From: CAYUIS01 sp964444825
GTDB taxonomy: Bacteria; Chloroflexota; Anaerolineae; B4-G1
Assembly (NCBI GenBank): GCA_964444825.1
Contig: CAYUIS010000012.1
Location: 1 to 58,594 of the forward strand
Direction of reading: 5' to 3'
DNA length: 58,594 nucleotides
Shown: positions 33,301 through 39,800 of the stretch, one piece after another
How positions within the stretch are numbered: the stretch's first letter is position 1
Layout of the letters: each line of letters begins with the position of its first letter
Position numbers and translations under genes: made by a program
Notes under the pieces: generated by a model
The model's database searches: none
What the model was told of the DNA's origin: nothing
What the model saw: the letters and a program-made list of their open reading frames with translations, nothing else

Positions 33301-34253
33301 TCGGCAAGCACCCGCAGGACGAGCACAGTGTTCTCGTCAAACGCGTTTGCCCGATCGCTCTGTACGTCAAGCACACCCAACACACGGGTCTCGATTCTGA
33401 GCGGCAGGGCTACTTCAGATCGGGTGGCGGGCAGTGCATCTACGTAGCGGTAGCGAGGTTCGTTACTGACATCGTTCGCGACGATCTCGGCGCCGGTCTG
33501 GGCCGCGCTGCCGATAATCCCGTCCCCGAGCGGAACCTGTGCGACCGGAGCCTGCTTGCTCCCGTCCAAGGGAGACTCATCACGACTGGCGCTAGCCTGG
33601 CAGTTCAGAGTTCCTTGGGATGGCTCCAAAGTGAAGAAGGCCACAAAGTAGTATTTGAAGGTCTCGAGTATCAGTCTTGTCACACGCTGAGCAAGCTCGT
33701 CAAGGTCAAAAACATCGGCGACCTGGGCGCTCACTCGACGCACCAGCGAGAGCTGCTCAGCCTGCCAGCGCTCGACGGCTGCCTGGCGGGCAGATTGGAG
33801 CGCAATGGATGACTGTATCGCCAGGCCATTGAGAAGCTCCATCTCGTCTTCGCAGAAAGGCGGGCCGTCAGGCCGGCTCACCTCCAAAACGCCCAATACT
33901 GTGTCGTGGGAAAGCAACGGCAGAGCAACGACGGTGCCATCTCTGGCGGGTTCTTGCCTCTCCTGGCAAACTTGCTCGCGGTGGGAGGAACGCACAGTCT
34001 GCCCTGCTTCAAACGCACAGCGCATCAGGTCAGTCGGAGGCGCGGTAGGGGAGACAGGCGGCTCCTGCAGAACCAGCGATGGGTAGATCGTCTCAGCCAG
34101 CCAAAGATTGGCCTCGCCCTGGACCAACTGGGCTGCCGTGTCCACGATCAGCGCCACCTGTGCACTGAGCGTCGGCTGGGCGACCAGTTGCTTGCCCAAT
34201 CTGAGAATTCGCCCTTGTGACAGATAAGCAGAGGACCGCAACTGATCGCTCAC
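30348..34253 (-). CDS. Multi-GAF PP2C-type (SpoIIE/RsbU-like) serine phosphatase
   Basis: A 1301-residue cytoplasmic phosphatase with about six tandem GAF domains (roughly 20-160, 165-335, 340-510, 515-680, 685-860 and 865-1060), then a short coiled-coil linker. A SpoIIE/PP2C domain follows from about 1070 to the end, with the metal-binding aspartates in VAGDFYDFF and IADVADKGMPAALFM and a late SLVFYTDGITEA. No membrane segment is seen. RsbU-type proteins dephosphorylate a STAS antagonist so that it can sequester an anti-sigma kinase. The two upstream genes on this strand encode exactly those partners. The GTG start overlaps the kinase stop (GTGA). What the GAF domains sense cannot be told; their number suggests several signals are combined. 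Confidence 0.9.
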   Translation of the reverse strand: MSDQLRSSAYLSQGRILRLGKQLVAQPTLSAQVALIVDTAAQLVQGEANLWLAETIYPSLVLQEPPVSPTAPPTDLMRCAFEAGQTVRSSHREQVCQERQEPARDGTVVALPLLSHDTVLGVLEVSRPDGPPFCEDEMELLNGLAIQSSIALQSARQAAVERWQAEQLSLVRRVSAQVADVFDLDELAQRVTRLILETFKYYFVAFFTLEPSQGTLNCQASASRDESPLDGSKQAPVAQVPLGDGIIGSAAQTGAEIVANDVSNEPRYRYVDALPATRSEVALPLRIETRVLGVLDVQSDRANAFDENTVLVLRVLADSIAMAVEHSRLYSDLRRRADQLSAVAVVGRAVASILDIDVLFEEVVSLIQRQFGYSHVYLFTVDPARDQIVCRAGIDAPFEGLKSAGCVLDLDDSQGLVPWVVSHGESVICNDMSTDSRCRPSHLPPVDARAELVVPLIYGERVLGALNVRSDRAGTFGDEDQFLFEALADSVATAIRNANLYRSERWRRQVADSLREVAGLLSSSRALDDVLEAILAELERTLPCDVASVWLLQDGILCLSAVRGPLADMCVDTLSSDADSWLGQALSADQPIVRTVESPPEPAGVALGFPPDYSAIAAPLRVGDRSLGVLALAHRTPDQYGTESRMITAAFASHAAVAIENARLYQEAQELARISTVMLQVAEATRSLTTLDQVLETAAHLVPTLVGVDRCAVLLWDDGAAMFVPAAASGLTESQRDTFEQWIVAPGEEPAFDDLRRKQVPIFVYDVMTDSRLSDLVVWDLGFESLLLLPLLGQDEVLGAMLIDYQTDWSEFETVGVRTIRDERLVIIQGVALQTAAAIENTRLREAQREEAYVSAALLQVAQAVANLNNLDDILSTIARIMPILVGVEWCVIFLWDDAEFVFRPAQAFGVPREAQANLLAQQYAPGGFGLLDTVRACDCPIVYPLDPSLDTAGQPSVGYEEGPEEDELIQVPQDFCAFLPRGTHSSEQQESSHPLLAVPLSVKGDVLGAMLLEEVSTSRRFRQRTKARWMEIITGIAHQAALAVQGDRLQQEMTERERLERELQLAHEIQQTFMPARWLDFSGWDLAFAWRAARQVAGDFYDFFELPGGRLGLVIADVADKGMPAALFMALTRTLMRAAALEEVSPAAAVGRVNDLLVPDAQSGMFVTAVYAVVSLETGELTYANAGHNLPLLWRSRTGELEQLEKGGIALGVIDGARVDEYVVSLERGDSLVFYTDGITEAFSAQDEIYGEERLRATIRAVSDGSAQDIMDAIDGSVEGFMADGVPSDDRTIMVLRRLD

Positions 34254-34702
34254 GACTCGGTCTCCCTCGTCCTGTGCTTTACCATCGTCAACTGGTTGCC
34301 AGAGCCTGGGGTAAACGTAAAATCAACCTCGTCCATCAGTTGCCGCATAAAGTACAGCCCCAGACCCCCGCCGGTGCAGTCGTCATCCTCGAGCTCCGGA
34401 TACTTGTTTGGCTCGGACACAAGGTCAGGATCAAACGGACGGCCGCGGTCGCGAAGGATGATGGTCAATCCCACGTCGTTGACGCGACAGGTGCACTCGA
34501 TACTCCCACGCCCCTCGCCGCCATAGGCGTGCTCGATGATATTGCTGCACGCCTCATCCACTGCCAACTGCACCGCGTAGATAGCACGTGCATCGAGGCC
34601 AGCTTCCACTGCAGCGCGGGTGACAAACCCGCTGATGGCAGCCAGACCCTCAAATCGGCCCGGAAAGGTCAACGTCTGCGAGGAATCCATCGAAACAGAC
34701 AT
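34250..34702 (-). CDS. Anti-sigma factor serine kinase (RsbW-like, HATPase_c_2)
   Basis: A GHKL-fold serine kinase of about 150 residues. AVQLAVDEACSNIIEHAYGG is the N-box with its Asn. LRDRGRPFDPDLV is the G1-type box. TGGGLGLYFMRQLMDEV is the G2-box ATP lid. Such kinases bind and inhibit a sigma factor, or another target, and phosphorylate the STAS antagonist. The gene sits between the antagonist (113 bp upstream) and the phosphatase (4-bp overlap). The start is uncertain: ATG 34702 is used, with TTG 34732 and ATG 34690 as alternatives. No sigma factor gene is adjacent, so the target is unknown. Confidence 0.88.
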   Translation of the reverse strand: MSVSMDSSQTLTFPGRFEGLAAISGFVTRAAVEAGLDARAIYAVQLAVDEACSNIIEHAYGGEGRGSIECTCRVNDVGLTIILRDRGRPFDPDLVSEPNKYPELEDDDCTGGGLGLYFMRQLMDEVDFTFTPGSGNQLTMVKHRTRETES

Positions 34703-34815
34703 CACATCGTCAACGCTCAGAAATGGTACCAAAAGGCCGCCTCAGCACCCTGTCCGGGCGACCAAGGCGGCACAAGCCCACCAGATCAACTCACGCTCTG
34801 GAGGCACAATTCACG

Positions 34816-35151
34816 CTAGAAACTCCCTACAGCCTCAACATCCTTGTCAAAGAGCCTAAACAGGGGCACAAAGCCTGCCAGATCCAGAACATCATAGATC
34901 TTTTGGGGCACGCCAGCCAGAATCAGCTCCCCACGATTCCATCGCTTGCACGTCTTTTGCGTGCTGATCAACACACGCAGACCAGCACTGGAGATAAACT
35001 CCACATCGGCCATATCAAAGACGATCCTGAATCGGCCTTCCTCCTGGATTCCCTCAAAGACCGTTGCCAACTGCGGTGCAGTGGCACTATCGATACGCCC
35101 GGTGACCCTGACGAGATCGCAGCGCTTGAATTGCTCGACGGTGACTTCCAT
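34816..35151 (-). CDS. STAS-domain anti-sigma factor antagonist (RsbV-like)
   Basis: A 111-residue single STAS domain. GRIDSATAPQL gives the early strand, and the motif DVEFISSAGLRVLI has the serine pair that is phosphorylated in RsbV/SpoIIAA relatives. It would switch between free (dephosphorylated) and kinase-released (phosphorylated) forms, controlled by the RsbW-like kinase and the GAF-PP2C phosphatase downstream. AGGAGGT stands 6 bp before the ATG. It is the first gene of its operon. Confidence 0.92.
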   Translation of the reverse strand: MEVTVEQFKRCDLVRVTGRIDSATAPQLATVFEGIQEEGRFRIVFDMADVEFISSAGLRVLISTQKTCKRWNRGELILAGVPQKIYDVLDLAGFVPLFRLFDKDVEAVGSF

Positions 35152-35202
35152 TGTTGACCTCCTCTCTCTGTTGCTTGTAGTTTGCCCGAAACTGATAGCG
35201 AG

Positions 35203-35231
35203 ATTATATCACAATCTCCAACATAGATCAA
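35203..35231 (-). promoter_or_regulatory. Promoter of the STAS/kinase/phosphatase operon
   Basis: On the - strand, TTGATC (35231-35226) and TATAAT (35208-35203) are spaced 17 bp apart and lie about 50 bp upstream of the STAS gene. It is back-to-back with the glcD promoter, whose -35 element is only 12 bp away. Confidence 0.7.
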
Positions 35232-35243
35232 AGCGTCGGTTGC

Positions 35244-35272
35244 TTGACTTTGCGCCCTGGGTGAACTAGAAT
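35244..35272 (+). promoter_or_regulatory. Promoter of the glcD-like gene
   Basis: TTGACT (35244-35249) and TAGAAT (35267-35272) are 17 bp apart and lie about 75 bp upstream of the flavoprotein start. The divergent arrangement with the STAS operon promoter may allow shared control. Confidence 0.7.
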
Positions 35273-35291
35273 CCATTCGACCCCCAAGCTC

Positions 35292-35310
35292 ACAGCCGAT
35301 GGGCTGTTTT
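35292..35310 (+). promoter_or_regulatory. Small leader hairpin with T-run (possible attenuator)
   Basis: A 6-bp stem ACAGCC/GGCTGT with a GATG loop is followed directly by TTTT, inside the predicted 5' leader between the promoter and the ATG at 35348. It has the look of a weak intrinsic terminator. No antiterminator or known riboswitch fold was recognised. Confidence 0.35.
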
Positions 35311-35347
35311 CACCTTCTCGAAATGAGGTTAGGGAGAGAACAACACG

Positions 35348-36811
35348 ATGACAAGCAACAATCCAGTGGCGCAGCACCCCACACCGGGTCCCTACGGACC
35401 AGTCACGCCATCCTTTGTCACCGAGTTAAGCGAGATCGTCGGGGAGCCCCACGTTATCCATGATGATACTGAGCGTATGCTCGACTATGCCCACGACGAG
35501 GTGGCTGGCGCCGAGTACGCCCGTATGCCTGACGTCGTGGTCAAGCCAAAGACAGCGATGGAAATCTCCCGGATCCTGCGTCTGGCAAACCGTGAGTGTG
35601 TTCCAGTCACCCCCCGTGGTGCCGGCTCGGGACTGTCTTGCGGCGCAGTACCGATCTATGGGGGCATCCTGCTCTCCCTGGAGCGCATGAACCGCATCAT
35701 AGAGATAGACCGTGAGAATATGGTTATCGTGGTCGAGCCTGGCGTGGTGACCAACGACATCAACAACGCCATCGAGGAATATGGGCTCTTTTACGCAGGC
35801 TACCCGATGAGCGTGGAGCTGTGCTTTATCGGCGGCAACGTGGCAGAAAACGCCGGTGGCGGCAGAGCGATCAAATATGGCGTCACAGGGCGCTACGTGC
35901 TGGGGATGGAAATCGTCTTGCCGACGGGGGAAATCGTGCAGTTGGGCGGCAAACGGGTCAAGGATGTCACCGGATACGATCTCCTGCACCTGATGGTTGG
36001 CTCAGAAGGGACGTTGGGCATCTTTACGCGCATCATCCTCAAGTTGCTGCCCCGCCCTGTGTCGAGTGCCGTCCTGTTGATCCCCTTCCCGGATGTGTGC
36101 TCGGCTATCGGCGCGGTTCCCAGGATCATGACCCGGGGCCGAATCGTCCCCACCTCGGTCGAGTTTATGGATCGACTCTCGGTCCAGACGACGTACAAGC
36201 ATATCGGAGAACGGCCTCCCCACCCCGACATTGGCGCGATGCTGCTCGTCGAGGTGGATGGCTACAGCCAGGATCAGGTCGAGGCGACGTACAACACGAT
36301 CATCGATCTGTGCGTAGAACTCGGGGCGCTGGATGTGTACGTGGGAAACACCCCTGCCTCCGAACGCAGAATGTGGCGAGTCCGACAGGAGGCCGCCGAG
36401 GCGTTCAAGGTCGTCTGTCCAGTTCAGAGCCTCGAAGACATTGTCGTGCCTCTGGCACAGATTCCCGACCTGATGCCTGAGCTGGACCAGCTATCCGAAA
36501 AGTACGACGTGCTGATCCCCTGCTATGGCCACACAGGGGACGGGAACCTGCACGCGACGATCGTCAAACGCCCGGAGAGTTCGATGGAGGAATGGCACAA
36601 CAAGCTACCGACCATTCTGGAGGATCTCTATCGCGTGGTCACCCGGCTGGGTGGCACCATCAGCGGCGAACACGGCATCGGCTCCAAGCGCGCGCACTAC
36701 CTGCACCTGGCGATGGACCCCACGCTGATCGCCCTTCAGCGCCGTATCAAGCGCGTCTTCGACCCACTGAACATCCTCAACCCCGGCAAGATATTCCCGC
36801 CCGAGCCGTGA
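35348..36811 (+). CDS. FAD-linked oxidase, glycolate oxidase subunit GlcD-like
   Basis: A 487-residue flavoprotein of the VAO/PCMH type. The FAD-binding domain (about 20-240) shows VVVKPKTAMEISRILRLAN, PVTPRGAGSGLSCGA, FIGGNVAENAGGGRAIKYG, GYDLLHLMVGSEGTLG. The C-terminal FAD-oxidase domain (about 245-485) contains CYGHTGDGNLHATI and the typical ending GEHGIGSKR...DPLNILNPGKIFPP. Family members oxidise glycolate, lactate or other 2-hydroxy acids and often need GlcE/GlcF partners, which are not here. GGTTAGGGAGAG precedes the ATG. A glycerate 2-kinase gene lies 7 kb away on the other strand; a joint glyoxylate pathway is only a suggestion. Confidence 0.9.
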   Translation: MTSNNPVAQHPTPGPYGPVTPSFVTELSEIVGEPHVIHDDTERMLDYAHDEVAGAEYARMPDVVVKPKTAMEISRILRLANRECVPVTPRGAGSGLSCGAVPIYGGILLSLERMNRIIEIDRENMVIVVEPGVVTNDINNAIEEYGLFYAGYPMSVELCFIGGNVAENAGGGRAIKYGVTGRYVLGMEIVLPTGEIVQLGGKRVKDVTGYDLLHLMVGSEGTLGIFTRIILKLLPRPVSSAVLLIPFPDVCSAIGAVPRIMTRGRIVPTSVEFMDRLSVQTTYKHIGERPPHPDIGAMLLVEVDGYSQDQVEATYNTIIDLCVELGALDVYVGNTPASERRMWRVRQEAAEAFKVVCPVQSLEDIVVPLAQIPDLMPELDQLSEKYDVLIPCYGHTGDGNLHATIVKRPESSMEEWHNKLPTILEDLYRVVTRLGGTISGEHGIGSKRAHYLHLAMDPTLIALQRRIKRVFDPLNILNPGKIFPPEP

Positions 36812-36842
36812 TGTAGAGCGACAGCATCAAGTATGGAGAAAA

Positions 36843-36876
36843 GACGCCCGGCACCCCGAGGATGCCGGGCGTCTTT
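36843..36876. terminator. Bidirectional intrinsic terminator between convergent genes
   Basis: A perfect 11-bp stem GACGCCCGGCA/TGCCGGGCGTC (36843-36853 and 36863-36873) has a 9-nt loop, with A residues before and TTT after. It lies between the stops of the glcD-like gene (+) and the large secreted protein gene (-), so it can end both transcripts. Confidence 0.85.
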
Positions 36877-36890
36877 CGCTGAATACTCCG

Positions 36891-39800
36891 CTAGTTCCGC
36901 AACACCAACGGCAGGTAAACGCGACATGCCTTGATGATCGTGATGCTGTGGAAACCAACGGCCCGGCCACCGACATTCCTGGCTGTGACCGTGATGACTT
37001 TGGTGCCGGTCGTGCTCCAGGTAAAGGTAATGGCATCGCTTGCCCCACCGGCGGGGTGAGACGCAGAGCCCTTGTCCGTCGCCTCCCAGGTGTAGGTGAT
37101 GGGAACGACCGCTGAGCCAGGATTCACCGTAGCAGTGAAGGTATACTCGCTGCCTAAGCTTCCCCCTGTCGGTCCCTCGACAGTAACGTCATACGGCGGC
37201 AACGGCACTTCGCCCCGAACGATGAAGGAAGCCTGGGCTTGATTGTTTGTCGTCTCCGTCTCCACCCCGGTCGTGGCGATTTTCACACTGTTGGTCAGTA
37301 CCTGTTCCTGAGCCGCCAAGTCACTCACCCATCCTCGGACATTGAAGGAACGGGTGTTGTTGGCGAGTAGGTCTGGTAAGGACCAGACCAAGGTGGCCGG
37401 CGCTGGCCAACTGGCTGCCACACCGCTGTCGTCGGAGAGATAGACGACCTCGCTCGGGAGCACGTCGGTGATGGTGACGCCGGTGGCCACTGATTCACCA
37501 TCATTGGTGTAGATGATCGTGTAGGTCACCGGTCCGTGCACCGGGATAGTCTCTGCCTGAACGATCATTGGCGGCGGACACGGCACTCCGGTGCATTCGG
37601 GGACAACGACCGTACGATTGACCTGTTTCTCGACCGACAGGTCGATCACTACGGCGACCGTCGTGAACGCCACTCCGCTGTCGCCCAGGTTGGCATCAGA
37701 CTGGCTGATAGCAGACAACTCCAGGCTATCAAGGCTCCCAGGCTCAGCGCCGCTCGACACCTCGACCGGGACGGACACGTATTGGGTGCCGTGGGCGGCC
37801 ACACTGATGGCGACAGGCAATCCACTCGTGTTCGCCCAGCCCTGGCTGGATTCGTAGGTCAGGTTGTAGGTATCGGCGCTGCCGCCGCCGTTGTTGATGG
37901 CAAAGGTGTAGGTGACCGTGTCTCCAGGCAACACAGTCTGTCCCAGCGGCGCAACCACGCTCATACCCTGGCTCTTGATCGGCGTGGTATCCGTGCGCTC
38001 GAAAGGCCTGCCTTGCGTGTCGGTACCCACGACTTTCAGATAGTGGGATTCCGAGGAGGTCGGCACCCAAACACCCCCATACACGCCATCCCCGGCCGTA
38101 CCATCGCCGTGGATACCATCATCGTACAAATCCACTGTCTGGAGCAAGGTCCCGCCTGCCGTGACGAAGCTGAACGCCACCGAAGCCACCGGTCCCTCAA
38201 CCCGGACGAGCGCCGCAGCCTGTGCCCCGATGGCGAGGGAGGTATCACCGATGTACTCCACGATGATCTCAGTAGAGGCCGACGCAGAGAAGACAAAGGC
38301 CCCTGTGCCCGAGATCACCGCCTGCCAGACGCCGGGAATGGGATTGTAGACGCGATAGTACTCACTGTTGCCGACGACAGTATGGCTGATCGTCTGCGCG
38401 GTCGCCAGCAGGGAACTTCCGGCGATCGTCAGTCCACCAGGACCATGCAGCGCCATGCCCAGGTTGCTGCCCGGCCGCCCATTGAGGAAGAAGTTGGCCT
38501 GGCCAGTGAAGCCATCGAGTCTCACCGAATAGGTCTCGGTGTGCGGATTGGAGTGGCCTGGATCGAAGAAGCGCCTGTCCAGAGCAGCATCGCTCGACAT
38601 CTCGGTGAACACAATGTCTGCGGCGTTGGCCATTGCCACAGGATCCCCACGAACCGATCTCAGCTCCAGATAGTGACCACCGGTGCCCTCTGCGATCTGC
38701 ACGTAGGGCGCTCCGCCAGCCAACAGGCCATCCCGCTCCCCAATGGCAGCCCAGGCCTGGCTGGAGTTATTGGCTGCGTAGCGATCCTCCGCGCCCAGCC
38801 CCCCGATCTTGACCACATTGGTGATATTATCTCCCATCCCAAAGCTGCGGGTCTGTCGCGCATAGAGGTCCAGTACCCCATAATCTCCATTCTCCACCGC
38901 GCCCAGATCCCACACCACCTGCTGCCCATCCACCGAGATTGGGGCAAGTGTCGAGGAGTAATACTCCAGGCCGGCCATCACGGTATCAGTGATGCGCACG
39001 TCGGTGGCCGACCAGTTCCCCCAGTTACCATAGCTGATGGTGTAGGTGATGTTCTCGCCCGGGAGGAAGAGGTCATACTCTGGAGACTTGGAGACGCCCA
39101 GGTCGATGGCTGGAGTGACCACGGTGTTGACCTGGACGTCGCGGGTTTGATAGAGACCCTCATCCAGATCCGTTGTCGTGATCACCACCGTGTTAGTCAG
39201 GACCGTCCCGATGGCGGTGTTGGTGAGCACCTGGGCATAGATGTAGAAGCTGCCATAGTAATCTGGGTCTAGCGAGCCGATCTCCCACGACAACGTATTA
39301 CCCTCCACAGTCAAGGACACCGTACGTGTAGCAGTGATGAATTTGAGCTCGGACGGTAGGGTATCGGTGAGATACACGTCCCTGGCCGCAGTGTTGCCAA
39401 AGTTCCTAAAGTATACATAGTACTGTAGCTCCGCAGTTGGAATCACGTCATTGGAACCGGGGTTGCTCAGACTCTTGTCTACGTATACATCCACAGTTGG
39501 GCTGACGACAGTATTGATCTGAATGGCGCGATCCTGATAGTTACCCTCATCCACGTCGCTGGTCGTGATCACCACGGTATTCGTCAGTACTGTGCCCGGA
39601 AGAGCACCCCCGTCAACCTGAGCATACACGTAGAACCAGCCATAGGCCCCGGCGTCTACCGTGCCCAAATCCCACACCAGACTCTGACCATCGACCGTCA
39701 TCGAGGTGTAGGAGGTGCTGGTAATGAAGGTCGTCGCCGCCGGCAGCGTGTCAGTCAACACCACATCGCTGGCTGGCGCATTGCCATAGTTCTGGTACGA

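Noticed and set aside
34736..34771. Hairpin GCCGCCT/AGGCGGC before the RsbW-like gene as an attenuator
   Set aside because: Stem of 7 bp with a 22-nt loop and no T-run on the relevant strand. It overlaps the uncertain start region and is too weak to claim.
37536..39272. 578-codon open frame on the + strand
   Set aside because: It is antisense to the DUF11 repeats of the large secreted protein. The composition is His/Arg/Asp-rich as expected for a shadow of GTC/ACC-rich codons.
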